From positions 1 to 64,000 of the forward strand of contig NZ_VOSK01000003.1 of the NCBI RefSeq assembly GCF_009296175.1: DNA of 64,000 nucleotides, read 5' to 3'. Positions within the stretch are counted from its first letter, which is position 1; every line of letters begins with the position of its first letter. Source of the stretch: Microvirga tunisiensis (GTDB lineage Bacteria; Pseudomonadota; Alphaproteobacteria; Rhizobiales; Beijerinckiaceae). The notes beneath the pieces are model-generated. The model had not been told where the DNA came from. It saw only the letters and a list, made by a program, of their open reading frames with translations, and did no database searches. A program made the translations under genes and the position numbers. This document shows positions 8,705 to 16,791 of this stretch, piece after piece.

Positions 8705-9156
8705 GGTCCGCATAACGGATCCTTCATCTCGGCCCGCTACCTCTAGGGCAGCTGACAAGTGCTGCCCTCAAGGGTCTGAATGCCGCGACAATAAATTGAC
8801 ATAGGAAACACCAGGAAGGCTCCATCTTCATCTGAGGAGCCATGACATGGTTTTGTTCTCGCTTTGCAAACTCGCTGCGGGCAATCTGCCGCCGCTGTCC
8901 ATACACCTGGGGCGCCATCTGAGCTGGATCAGACACGAGCTCCTGCCGAGTGATGAGGAATGTGATGCGGAGCATCTCGCGTCAGCCTCAGATCGCTACG
9001 ACCTTGAGTTCCGCATACGCGCGTTTGATAAGAACCGCCGGCAGAGACGCGGACCGTTTCGCCACTTCTGATCAGACCATCAAGCCCTGCGATGTCAGCT
9101 GAGGCCCACCGTGATCGCACATGTGGCGGTGCGGCCCGTCGTGAGCGGAGGAGTCG
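8705..9156. other. Stretch with no certain gene
   Basis: A plus-strand frame at 8847-9071 (74 codons, GAGGAG before its ATG) and a minus-strand frame at 8724-8975 overlap here. Neither has a recognisable family or clear coding bias. The N-terminus of the minus-strand frame vaguely recalls DUF6894 proteins, but its second half does not. Confidence 0.4.
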
Positions 9157-9330
9157 ATGCGATCCTTCTTCTCGCCTGGTGAGCTCGTACGCGTCCGAAG
9201 GTCGACCAGCAGTATCTACGAGGTGGTGCGCATTCTCCCCATCGTGGATCATGGGGACGCGCTGTACGTCATCAGCAATAAACAAGGTGCCGAGATGATT
9301 TTAAAACAACATCAGCTGATGAGAGCATAG
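9157..9330 (+). CDS. Small conserved protein, 57 aa (IYEVVR type)
   Basis: A 57-codon gene beginning MRSFFSPGELVRVRRSTSSI and continuing YEVVRILPIV, with a GGAGGAG ribosome site 4 bases before the ATG. From memory, the GELVRVRR...IYEVVRILP arrangement is typical of a family of very short Methylobacteriaceae/Hyphomicrobiales proteins that fold as a small β-barrel-like module. It ends QHQLMRA, like the 'RESQL' ends of relatives. Function is not known. No partner genes are obvious. Confidence 0.62.
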   Translation: MRSFFSPGELVRVRRSTSSIYEVVRILPIVDHGDALYVISNKQGAEMILKQHQLMRA

Positions 9331-9577
9331 GTTTGTCTGACGAGAGTGACGACGCAAGGATGCACATGATGCAGCAGCGATCCGTGTCCCAGATCGTCCT
9401 TAGGCAAACAACACAACGACAGCAAGGCTACTCCCTTTGCACAATGCTCAAAATTGAGGCGCAACTTGCCGATATTGAAAGCCATCGAGTGCAATCCTTT
9501 TTCGCTGGGAGGTCGTTACTATCGCATAAGTTTCAGCTTAGGGGGCGGGCACAAGCCGTTATCATTGCGAGGACGTC

Positions 9578-9664
9578 ATGGCGTCGGTGTTCAGTGAACT
9601 CATCCCTTTGCTTGGGGTCATCTCCATCTTCATCGCGATCTGCTCCCTGGAAGGAGCCTCTTAG
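9578..9664 (+). CDS. Possible 28-aa single-pass membrane peptide
   Basis: Twenty-eight codons with GAGGACGTC before the ATG, encoding MASVFSELIPLLGVISIFIA and a short ICSLEGAS end. It is nearly all hydrophobic and would span the membrane once. It sits alone in an otherwise empty 9331-9739 gap. Only the start signal and composition support it. Confidence 0.3.
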   Translation: MASVFSELIPLLGVISIFIAICSLEGAS

Positions 9665-9739
9665 ACCGAGCAGAGCGCGAGGCTATCCAGCCGCTGATTG
9701 TGACCTGTTGTGGAAACTGGCAACCGGGAGGAGCAAGGT

Positions 9740-10081
9740 ATGGTTGCGGGAGAATTGTACAACGTCGGCTTAAGCGACGAAGCACCATCGTCCTGCACGG
9801 ATGGGTCCAAGGATAAGCCCTCGCGGCAAGGGCTGATCGACACATTGGTCGACCTCGACCTGGAATTCGAACGGGAGCAGCAGGCCCTCCGTAGAAGCTC
9901 GCTCGGCGCCACGCTGAAGTCCCGGCTGCTCATAAAGCTCAAGGACCAGTACCGCATCAGGCGTCTGCCCTATATGCAACAACTCGCGGCACTTTTAGAA
10001 CCCACCGGACATCAGCTTTGCGCTCAAGCACCTCTGCACGAAGGCTCGCAGAGACAACAGCAGGCGTCATCCACGATGTAA
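9740..10081 (+). CDS. Small helical protein, paralogue of the 21654-21905 product
   Basis: A 113-residue protein with the strong start signal GGGAGGAGCAAGGT-ATG. Residues ~36-90 ([20 protein letters not shown] then [20 protein letters not shown] and [10 protein letters not shown]) align without large gaps to ELDDQYERERQSLIATLPNT and its continuation in the 21654-21905 product. The core is a predicted antiparallel coiled coil. The N-terminal 35 and C-terminal 25 residues are polar and probably disordered. Function unknown. Confidence 0.65.
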   Translation: MVAGELYNVGLSDEAPSSCTDGSKDKPSRQGLIDTLVDLDLEFEREQQALRRSSLGATLKSRLLIKLKDQYRIRRLPYMQQLAALLEPTGHQLCAQAPLHEGSQRQQQASSTM

Positions 10082-10163
10082 CACAGCCAGCAAAAGGGAT
10101 TGGAGCACTAGCAAGTGCCGTGTCAGGCTCTATCTGCTCTCCGGAAGAGCAGGGGAGTTTGTG

Positions 10164-10382
10164 ATGTCCGATCACGTCTACAAGGTCGTTGAACTGGTAG
10201 GCTCATCGACGAGCAGCATCGAGGATGCGATCCAAACCGCCATCAAGCGCGCAGACCAGACCCTGCGAAACCTGCGCTGGTTTGAGGTGGTGCAAACCCG
10301 CGGGCACGTGGAGAACGGCGAGGTTCACCACTATCAGGTCGTGCTCAAGGCTGGTTTTACGCTGGAAGGCGAACGGCCATAG
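10164..10382 (+). CDS. Dodecin-family flavin-binding protein
   Basis: A 72-residue dodecin, the small β-strand/helix protein that assembles into 12-mers and stores or buffers flavins. The diagnostic pattern is complete: [20 protein letters not shown], then [20 protein letters not shown] and [20 protein letters not shown]. The Trp in RWFEV is the flavin-stacking residue of the family. A GTG directly before the ATG makes the exact start ambiguous by one codon. It is monocistronic between a helical protein and a TetR regulator. Confidence 0.93.
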   Translation: MSDHVYKVVELVGSSTSSIEDAIQTAIKRADQTLRNLRWFEVVQTRGHVENGEVHHYQVVLKAGFTLEGERP

Positions 10383-10514
10383 CGAGGTGAGACGAGCCTC
10401 CCTTTTCGCCCATGAAGGCGATGGTACTCGGCAGAGTTTTATTCCGTCTCAAGCAGCACGAAGGATGGGAGCCGCGCCTCCAAATCCAACTCGTCCGCCG
10501 TGCGTCTGGGGGCT

Positions 10515-11081
10515 CTACTCAGCGATGCCCTTGCGTAACAGGCGGTTGACCGCCTGGACGACCCGCTCGTGCTCCTTCTCCGAAAAGGGGCTGAGGTCAT
10601 GCATCTCGAGGCTGTTCAGGCCCTCAATGGCCAGCCAGCCCACCAGCGCCGCGTCCAGATCATCCGACGTCGCTTTCAGGTTCTCCAGGGTCGTCTTGAT
10701 GACCTCGCGCACGGGATCAAGCAGGTGCGGGTTCTCGGCCGAGGCTGCCAGCATGCCATTGGCGACCTCCTTTGTCCTGCCCTGGCGCAGCTTGAGCAGC
10801 GCCGCCGTGCACAGGCGTGCTTCCAGGTTGCGCCCGGGCTCGGCCTGAGCGCGGAGCGCCTCCCGCTCCGCCGCGACCTCATCGACCAGGCGCTGGATCA
10901 TGGCCTGAAGCAACGCGTCCTTGGTGGGAAAGTTGTAGAGAAGCCCACCCTTGCTGAGCCCAGCGCGCTCGGCCACCGTGTCCAGCGTCAGCCGTCCCGA
11001 ACCCATCTCGCTCACAAGCTCCGCAGCCGCATCAAGAATTCTCTCGCGCGAACTCTTCCGGCCTCGAACACGTCCCGCCAT
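10515..11081 (-). CDS. TetR/AcrR-family transcriptional regulator
   Basis: A 188-residue TetR-type repressor. The N-terminal HTH is clear: SRERILDAAAELVSEMGSGR then LTLDTVAERAGLSKGGLLYN and FPTKDALLQAMIQ, i.e. helices 1-4 of the TetR fold. The C-terminal ~120 residues are the variable ligand-binding helices, including the ALLKLRQG and DDLDAALVGWLAIEGLNSLE segments of the 'TetR_C' subgroup that often controls efflux pumps. The ATG at 11081 has AAGGATAGCG before it; the longer upstream start adds a non-homologous 15 residues. No adjacent transporter is present. Confidence 0.9.
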   Translation of the reverse strand: MAGRVRGRKSSRERILDAAAELVSEMGSGRLTLDTVAERAGLSKGGLLYNFPTKDALLQAMIQRLVDEVAAEREALRAQAEPGRNLEARLCTAALLKLRQGRTKEVANGMLAASAENPHLLDPVREVIKTTLENLKATSDDLDAALVGWLAIEGLNSLEMHDLSPFSEKEHERVVQAVNRLLRKGIAE

Positions 11082-11653
11082 CGCTATCCTTGCGCTAAAC
11101 CGTCCGGCCGAAAGTCCATCCGCCATATCAGCGCCCAGCCTGTCAGCGTCAAGGCGAGAGCACGACCATGCCGCTAAGAGGCTCGGCGTGGTTCTGTCAT
11201 GATGTCGATGTCAGGCTTCAGAGGAAGTGGTCGGAATGTATTCTCGTTCATACGTAGGTCTGCTCGGCAAAGTGAGACTTTCGGCTGCTGCCAAAATGGG
11301 ATCCGCCGTGGGAACCGGATCGATCCACCGGGGTTTACGGCTGGGCATTGTGCCTTCCCAGCCATCCATTGCTCCTCACCTGATCCTTTGAATCGTGCCC
11401 TGATGAAGCGACTTGTCTCTCACCGGCCGCAGGCCATTGATCTTTGGCTGACGGCCACCGCGGCATCCGCTGCGCTTGCCGTCATCAGCCTGTGCGCTCA
11501 GTTGCTGTAGGAACGCTCCTCGACCGACTTGCGATGCGGTGACCTCGGCAATCTGACGTGTCATCGATCAAGCTGTTGATAGCTCACGCAGGCGTGGAAC
11601 TCTTCCGAGCCCTCATCGTGTTGCTCTCTGGTCCTGTACCGGATGTCGGAGCC
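11082..11653. other. Mostly gene-less stretch
   Basis: The only candidate is a 35-codon plus-strand frame at 11403-11510 (MKRLVSHRPQAIDLWLTATA, then a hydrophobic SAALAVISLCAQLL), which could be a tiny membrane protein but lacks a convincing ribosome site. Otherwise nothing is seen besides the promoter side of the TetR gene. Confidence 0.4.
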
Positions 11654-11869
11654 ATGCCTGAGATCAGCGAGCCATCCCCGCAGACCCGAACCAGCCTGTT
11701 CAAGCTCCAGGCGCGGCAATGCCGCTTCATTGTCTCAGAGGATCAGTCCCAAGCAATCTTTTGCGGAGGAGAGACGCAGGAGGGCTCGAGCTGGTGCCCA
11801 TGGCACCGGCGCTTGGTCTACGCGAAGCCCCTCATGGCCGGATCCGGTGCCGGGAAACGCTCTGCATGA
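11654..11869 (+). CDS. Small protein with a GcrA-like Cys/His motif
   Basis: A 71-residue protein whose residues ~22-58 carry a CRF(I)...FCGGETQEGSSWCPWHRRLVY pattern. The Cys-x(n)-FCG-x(6)-WC-x2-H spacing matches the zinc-finger-like C-terminus of the cell-cycle regulator GcrA (there C-x-W...FCG...YC..H..AY). The N-terminal HTH of GcrA is absent, so this is a free-standing module rather than GcrA. The ATG at 11654 follows CGGAGCC; a longer frame from 11558 is possible. Role unknown. Confidence 0.6.
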   Translation: MPEISEPSPQTRTSLFKLQARQCRFIVSEDQSQAIFCGGETQEGSSWCPWHRRLVYAKPLMAGSGAGKRSA

Positions 11870-12210
11870 CAATCCGGGATTGTCATTCTGTGAGCAGATC
11901 AGTGCTTCAGCGATCGTCCCTGTTAGGTGAACGGCCCCAACCTGCAGAATTCGCCACAGAAAGATGCATTGCCAGATTATGCCTGCTGGCTCTGCATCAA
12001 CCTGGCTTGCATATTGATCATGCGTTGCGCGCATGGGCCCGTTGAGGAAATTTCATTTCAATGCGCAGCCAATTTCGATAATGAGCTTGCGGAGCGTCGC
12101 CTCTCTACCCTGCGGCGCCGTTCCTTTCAGAGGGATAGGTCCTCTGCACCTCAGGTCGCTGGCAACAGCGGCCTTTTTCTTGAATGCAGGATCAGCACCA
12201 GGGAACCACA
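11870..12210. other. Gene-less stretch upstream of ihfA
   Basis: No gene recognised over 341 bases. It must contain the ihfA promoter, but I see no clear -35/-10 pair. The short inverted repeat ATGCG-TTGCG-CGCAT lies near 12022-12036. Confidence 0.4.
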
Positions 12211-12567
12211 ATGACGGGCAAGACCATCACCCGGGCCAATCTGACCGAGGCTGTCGCTGATAAAATCGGACTCTCGCGGGCAGGATCGGCGAACTTGGTC
12301 GAGCAGGTTCTTGGGGAAATGAGTGCAGCTCTCGCATCGGGCGAGAGCGTGAAGCTGTCAGGCTTTGGTGTTTTCACTGTCCGCCACAAGAACGAGCGCG
12401 TCGGCCGTAATCCCAGGACCGGCGTGACGGTGCCGATCGAGCCCCGCCAATCGCTAACCTTCAGCGCGTCGCCTCTACTGATCACCCGCATGAACGGCGG
12501 TACACCCGAGCCCCGTTCACGGCGGATCCGCAAGGAGCCTCTGCTGGCTCGATCGGCAACGGAATGA
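12211..12567 (+). CDS. ihfA: Integration host factor alpha subunit-like DNA-bending protein
   Basis: A 118-residue HU/IHF protein. KTITRANLTEAVADKIGLSR covers the N-terminal helices, SGESVKLSGFGVFTVRHKNE the β-saddle, and GRNPRTGVTVPIEPRQSLTF the DNA-inserting arm with its conserved Asn-Pro. The spacing and the KLSGFG...KNER..GRNP pattern are closer to IHF-alpha than to HU. An extra ~20 basic residues extend past the usual end. The ATG at 12211 is favoured over one 27 bases upstream by alignment. It overlaps, or is within 6 bases of, the aminotransferase gene, so the two are probably cotranscribed. It may not be the only IHF/HU gene in the genome. Confidence 0.85.
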   Translation: MTGKTITRANLTEAVADKIGLSRAGSANLVEQVLGEMSAALASGESVKLSGFGVFTVRHKNERVGRNPRTGVTVPIEPRQSLTFSASPLLITRMNGGTPEPRSRRIRKEPLLARSATE

Positions 12568-12572
12568 GACCC

Positions 12573-13796
12573 ATGCCTGACTTTTACCGGATTAAGCGCC
12601 TCCCGCCTTACGTCTTCGAGCAGGTCAACCGCATCAAGGCCGCTGCGCGCGCCAATGGAGCGGACATCATCGACCTCGGGATGGGCAATCCGGACCTCCA
12701 GGCCCCCCAGCACGTCATCGACAAGCTGGTGGAGACCGTCGGCAAGCCACGCACCGACCGCTATTCGGCCTCGAAGGGCATCGGTGGCCTGCGCCGTGCC
12801 CAGGCCGGCTATTACGAGCGCCGCTTCGGCGTGAAGCTCAATCCCGATACGCAGGTGGTGGCGACGCTCGGCTCCAAGGAGGGGTTCGCCAACATGGCCC
12901 AGGCCATCACCGAGCCGGGCGACGTGATTCTGGTGCCGAACCCGAGCTACCCGATCCATGCCTTCGGCTTCCTGATGGCGGGCGGTGTCATCCGCTCGGT
13001 TCCGGCCGAGCCGACGCCGGAGTTCTTCGTCGCGGCCGAGCGTGCCGTCGCGCACTCGATCCCCAAGCCCGTGGCGCTCGTCGTCTGCTATCCGTCGAAC
13101 CCGACGGCCTATGTGGCTTCTCTCGACTTCTACCGGGATCTCGTGGCCTTCGCGAAGAAGCATGAGCTGATCCTGTTGTCGGATCTGGCCTATTCGGAGG
13201 TCTATTTCGACGAATCGAACCCGCCGCCCTCCATCCTGCAGGTGCCGGGCGCCATCGACGTGGCGGTGGAATTCACCTCCATGTCCAAGACCTTTTCCAT
13301 GGCCGGCTGGCGTATCGGCTTCGCGGTCGGCAACGAGCGTCTGCTGGCGGCCTTGGCGCGCGTGAAGTCCTATCTCGACTACGGGGCCTTCACGCCGGTT
13401 CAGGTGGCGGCCACCGCCGCCCTCAACGGCCCGGACGAGTGCATCCGCGAGATGCGCGCCACCTATAAGCGCCGCCGCGACGTGATGGTCTATTCCTTCG
13501 CCAAGGCCGGCTGGACCGTGCCGGTGCCCACCGCCTCCATGTTCGCCTGGGTCCAGATCCCGGAAAAATTCCGGTCACTGGGCAGCCTCGAATTCTCGAA
13601 GCTCCTGGTGGAGAAGGCCGACGTGGCGGTCGCTCCCGGCATCGGCTTCGGCGAGCACGGCGACGATTATGTCCGCATCGCGCTTGTGGAAAACGAGCAG
13701 CGCATCCGCCAGGCCGCGCGGAACATCCGCAAGTTCTTCGACAATGCGGACCAGACGCTCCATAACGTCGTGCCACGATCCGCACGGACAAAGTAG
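12573..13796 (+). CDS. PLP-dependent class I/II aminotransferase (AlaC/DapL-like)
   Basis: A 407-residue fold-type I aminotransferase. DLGMGNPDLQAPQHVIDKL is the N-terminal substrate segment, YPSNPTAYVA carries the Asn that contacts PLP, LLSDLAYSEVYFDE the Asp/Tyr pair, and EFTSMSKTFSMAGWRIGF the Schiff-base lysine. Sequence style matches the alanine/glutamate-pyruvate aminotransferases annotated AlaC or 'LL-diaminopimelate aminotransferase-like' in alphaproteobacteria. An ATG at 12564 overlaps the ihfA stop; the one at 12573 starts at MPDFYRIKRLPPYVFEQVNR, the family's usual N-terminus. The following gene is ilvA, so a role in alanine/branched-chain precursor balance is a reasonable inference. 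Confidence 0.87.
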   Translation: MPDFYRIKRLPPYVFEQVNRIKAAARANGADIIDLGMGNPDLQAPQHVIDKLVETVGKPRTDRYSASKGIGGLRRAQAGYYERRFGVKLNPDTQVVATLGSKEGFANMAQAITEPGDVILVPNPSYPIHAFGFLMAGGVIRSVPAEPTPEFFVAAERAVAHSIPKPVALVVCYPSNPTAYVASLDFYRDLVAFAKKHELILLSDLAYSEVYFDESNPPPSILQVPGAIDVAVEFTSMSKTFSMAGWRIGFAVGNERLLAALARVKSYLDYGAFTPVQVAATAALNGPDECIREMRATYKRRRDVMVYSFAKAGWTVPVPTASMFAWVQIPEKFRSLGSLEFSKLLVEKADVAVAPGIGFGEHGDDYVRIALVENEQRIRQAARNIRKFFDNADQTLHNVVPRSARTK

Positions 13797-13855
13797 GTTT
13801 TTTCGAACCCGATGCCGTGCTTGGTTTAGGGAGTACAAGAAGCACAGGAGAGCGC

Positions 13856-15433
13856 GTGCGCTTCCTTGCTGAACGAGAAGGCATCTCTGACGTGCAGGAC
13901 TATATCCGCAAGATCTTGACCGCTCGGGTTTATGACGTGGCCATCGAGAGCCCGCTCGATCCCATGCCGCGCCTGTCTCAGCGCCTGGGAAGTCCTGTTC
14001 GGCTCAAGCGCGAAGATCTCCAGCCGGTGTTCTCGTTCAAGCTGCGTGGCGCCTACGCCAAGATGGTGAGCCTGCCACGCGAGGCCCTCGAGCGAGGCGT
14101 GATCTGCGCCTCGGCCGGCAATCACGCTCAGGGCGTGGCAGTGGCGGCTCAGAAGCTGGGCGCCAAGGCCACCATCGTGATGCCGCGCACCACACCGGCC
14201 ATCAAGGTTCAAGCGGTGAAAGGGCAGGGTGGCCGCGTCGTGCTCCACGGCGAGAGCTTCGATGAGGCCTATACCCACGCCCGCCAGCTTGAGACCGAGA
14301 AGGGCTTGACCTTCATTCATCCCTATGACGATCCCGACGTCATCGCCGGGCAGGGCACCGTCGGCATGGAGATCCTGCGTCAGCACCCCGATCTGCTCGA
14401 GGCGGTGTTCGTGCCGATTGGAGGAGGCGGGCTGGCTGCGGGCGTTGCTGTCTATACCAAGTTCCTGAGGCCTGAGGTGAAGGTCATCGGGGTTGAGCCG
14501 GAGGACGCCGCCAGCATGGCCGGTGCGCTTGCGGCCGGCGAGCGCATCATTCTGAACCAGGTCGGGCTGTTTGCCGATGGGGTCGCGGTGCGGCAGGCGG
14601 GCGAGGAGACCTTCCGCCTCTGCCGTGAGCTGCTCGACGAGGTGATCACGGTCAGTACGGACGAGATCTGCGCGGCCGTGAAGGACATCTTCGAGGACAC
14701 CCGTGCGATTGCCGAACCCTCCGGGGCCGTCAGCCTCGCCGGCTTGAAGCGGTATGTGGAACGGTTAGGGGCCCGACAGCAAGGATTGGTTGCGATCAAC
14801 AGCGGTGCCAACATGAACTTCGACCGGCTCCGCCACATCGCCGAGCGGGCTGAGCTCGGCGAACATCGCGAGGCCCTGCTGGCGGTGACCATTCCCGAGC
14901 AGCCGGGCAGCTACCGCCGCTTTATCCAGTTGCTCGGCAAGCGCTCGATCACCGAGTTCAACTACCGCTATTCCGATCCTCGGGCGGCGCAGATCTTTGT
15001 GGGTGTGCAACTCTCGGAAGGAGACCTCGAGAAGCGGCAGATCATCACGATGCTGCAGGAGCAGGGCTATCCGGTGCTCGACATGAGTGACAACGAGATG
15101 GCCAAACTCCACGTGCGCTACATGGTCGGCGGTCATACTCCTGGCCTAGAGGATGAGCTGATCTTCCGCTTCCAGTTCCCGGAGCGGCCCGGCGCCCTGT
15201 TGAAGTTCCTCAACGGGCTGTCCGGCAGCTGGAACATCTCGCTGTTTCACTACCGCAACCATGGCGCTGATTACGGGCGGGTTCTGGCCGGGATCCAGGT
15301 GCCCGCTGCAGAGCGGGCGCAACTCAAGCGCAGTTTGGATGAGCTGGGATACCCGTACTGGGACGAGAGTGACAATCCGGCATACCGCTCGTTCCTGAAC
15401 CGTGACGCGATGAGTGTGTCCACTATCCTCTGA
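13856..15433 (+). CDS. ilvA: Threonine ammonia-lyase, biosynthetic (long form)
   Basis: A 525-residue threonine deaminase that makes 2-oxobutyrate, the first step of isoleucine synthesis. The PLP-binding catalytic domain (~1-330) shows VRLKREDLQPVFSFKLRGAY with the Schiff-base Lys, SAGNHAQGVA and the phosphate-binding GGGGLAAGVA. Residues ~345-520 contain two ACT-like regulatory repeats (LLAVTIPEQPGSYRRFIQLL and FRFQFPERPGALLKFLNGLS), the isoleucine-sensing part of the long, feedback-inhibited type. The GTG at 13856 is preferred because AGGAGA stands 5 bases before it; the frame is open to a GTG at 13817. E. coli IlvA has 514 residues. Confidence 0.92.
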   Translation: MRFLAEREGISDVQDYIRKILTARVYDVAIESPLDPMPRLSQRLGSPVRLKREDLQPVFSFKLRGAYAKMVSLPREALERGVICASAGNHAQGVAVAAQKLGAKATIVMPRTTPAIKVQAVKGQGGRVVLHGESFDEAYTHARQLETEKGLTFIHPYDDPDVIAGQGTVGMEILRQHPDLLEAVFVPIGGGGLAAGVAVYTKFLRPEVKVIGVEPEDAASMAGALAAGERIILNQVGLFADGVAVRQAGEETFRLCRELLDEVITVSTDEICAAVKDIFEDTRAIAEPSGAVSLAGLKRYVERLGARQQGLVAINSGANMNFDRLRHIAERAELGEHREALLAVTIPEQPGSYRRFIQLLGKRSITEFNYRYSDPRAAQIFVGVQLSEGDLEKRQIITMLQEQGYPVLDMSDNEMAKLHVRYMVGGHTPGLEDELIFRFQFPERPGALLKFLNGLSGSWNISLFHYRNHGADYGRVLAGIQVPAAERAQLKRSLDELGYPYWDESDNPAYRSFLNRDAMSVSTIL

Positions 15434-15574
15434 GAATGTGTTCTTCGCAGGCTTCCTGTCTCACGCTCTGCTAATTGGCACAGGGGCGGCAGCCCTGTTC
15501 AACTGTAGGGCGCTCGTAATTGGGCGCTGGTTCTGCCGTCTCGCCAAAGGCCAGGTCTAATCAGGCCCTACGTC

Positions 15575-15868
15575 TTACCGCATCACAAAACGGGGGTTCC
15601 GCCGTTCAACTACGACGATCGATCGATTGGAGCCGGATCGGAACGGTACCGCTGACTGCGTGGCACTCCGGGCTGCTGGCGCAGCAGCTTTCAGAATGGC
15701 CGATTTCACCTCGGCCTCCGGCAAACCCATCAGCATGGCGGCGATTTCCGTTTGCCCGTCCACGTCGGTTGCCAAGCCCTGCGCGGCATAGATGGCCTCG
15801 TCCAATGTGGGCGACTCAAAGCGAAGGCTGGAGCGAGTCCCCTGCAGCTTCTTCTTGGTCGTCGGCAT
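15575..15868 (-). CDS. Small hypothetical protein, paralogue of the 8420-8704 product
   Basis: A 97-residue protein starting MPTTKKKLQGTRSSLRFESP. Its central helices (PTLDEAIYAAQGLATDVDGQ, TEIAAMLMGLPEAEVKSAIL) match the plus-strand product at 8420-8704, and both finish in a short basic strand (SIVVVERRNPRFVMR here). No membrane segment, signal peptide or metal motif. Function unknown. It is convergent with ilvA. Confidence 0.62.
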   Translation of the reverse strand: MPTTKKKLQGTRSSLRFESPTLDEAIYAAQGLATDVDGQTEIAAMLMGLPEAEVKSAILKAAAPAARSATQSAVPFRSGSNRSIVVVERRNPRFVMR

Positions 15869-15984
15869 GATGCTGTTTCTGTACGGACTGTGAAGATGGT
15901 TCGATCCGGGAAATGCAAGCCCTTCACAAGCGAACGCCCGCCATCGGGCGGGCGCGAACCTGGATCAGGCGCCGTGGGTGCGAC

Positions 15985-16140
15985 TTACGCGAACGACGCC
16001 TTGCGGGCGACCCGGGTGATGTCGAACCGGGCGATGCCGAGATCGGCCAGCTCACGGTCGGAAAGCTGGGCCAGCTCCTGGACGGTTTCACGGTAGACCT
16101 TATAGGCGCGGATCTTGGACAGAATGTAGGTGACGAACAT
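15985..16140 (-). CDS. DUF1127 (YjiS-like) small protein, 51 aa
   Basis: A 51-residue protein, MFVTYILSKIRAYKVYRETV continuing QELAQLSDRELADLGIARFD. This is the hallmark 'YRxT..EL..LSDRELxDIGI.R.DI' pattern of DUF1127, a family of small alphaproteobacterial proteins implicated in stress, phosphate and sRNA-linked responses. A GGGGGGA ribosome site precedes the ATG. The 5' leader contains the hairpin listed at 16161-16179. Confidence 0.88.
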   Translation of the reverse strand: MFVTYILSKIRAYKVYRETVQELAQLSDRELADLGIARFDITRVARKASFA

Positions 16141-16160
16141 GAAAATCCCCCCAGCAGGTG

Positions 16161-16179
16161 ACCGGCCCCAGCGGCCGGT
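16161..16179 (-). promoter_or_regulatory. Hairpin in the leader of the DUF1127 gene
   Basis: ACCGGCC and GGCCGGT form a perfect 7-bp stem with a 5-base loop, about 20 bases upstream of the DUF1127 start and just outside its ribosome site. It may modulate translation or RNA stability; no function is shown. Confidence 0.4.
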
Positions 16180-16372
16180 GATCAATGCTCTTGCTTCAGG
16201 CCGCATATAAGGATGCGCCGGAGTCCTGAGGAGCGGCGATCCGGAAGCCCTGTTATGCTTTAGTGGCATAAGGGCATCCTGCCCGTGTTCATTCACGGGC
16301 GCACCCTCATCGTGGCCGTCGTGAATTGTCCAATGGCTGTCCTGACAAAGACCCAGTCGCCCTGAGAAGTTA

Positions 16373-16723
16373 ATGAGCCGTACGCCCTTGCCTAACCATT
16401 ACCCGCACACGCCCGATGGTCGCTACTTCCTGGTCGGAGGTCGGCTTTGGCGGCTGAGTAATCCTGGGCTCGCCCCCGAGGTGCGGGAGGTCCTTGTCCG
16501 CGAGCTGATGGCAGCACGCCGGGCCGTCCGGAGGGCCAGGAACGATGCCGAGGCTCTTGCCAAAGCGCGTGCTCAGGTCGACGCGGCGAAACATGCCCTT
16601 GGTGAACGCGGCCCGGTTTGGTGGACCGATGGCGCCCCTGACTATAACCGGCGGCTCGCAAGAAATACGCCTTACTCTGAATGGTTTGACGCACCCAGTA
16701 CGGGTGTAGATCCTGATCCATAG
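16373..16723 (+). CDS. Conserved hypothetical protein, 116 aa
   Basis: A basic, helix-rich protein that starts SRTPLPNHYPHTPDGRYFLV and ends with GPVWWTDGAPDYNRRLARNT before an acidic tail. The central segment REVLVRELMAARRAVRRARN followed by DAEALAKARAQVDAAKHALG is one long charged helix. From memory, closely similar proteins of the same length occur widely in Hyphomicrobiales with no assigned function. The start has GAGAAG a few bases upstream. Confidence 0.75.
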   Translation: MSRTPLPNHYPHTPDGRYFLVGGRLWRLSNPGLAPEVREVLVRELMAARRAVRRARNDAEALAKARAQVDAAKHALGERGPVWWTDGAPDYNRRLARNTPYSEWFDAPSTGVDPDP

Positions 16724-16791
16724 ACGGGGCGCTGTGGAGCACGTAGTGGGCCGTCAATAGCCATCTGCCAGTCCACTGCAGGCGTGCCGGC

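Noticed and set aside
8724-8975. Minus-strand frame whose start vaguely resembles DUF6894 (MLRITFLITRQELVSDPAQM).
   Set aside because: The second half does not follow the family, there is no clear ribosome site, and an equally plausible plus-strand frame overlaps it.
9333-9773. 146-codon plus-strand frame.
   Set aside because: Composition is random-like, and it overlaps the better-supported gene starting at 9740 and the 28-codon membrane ORF.
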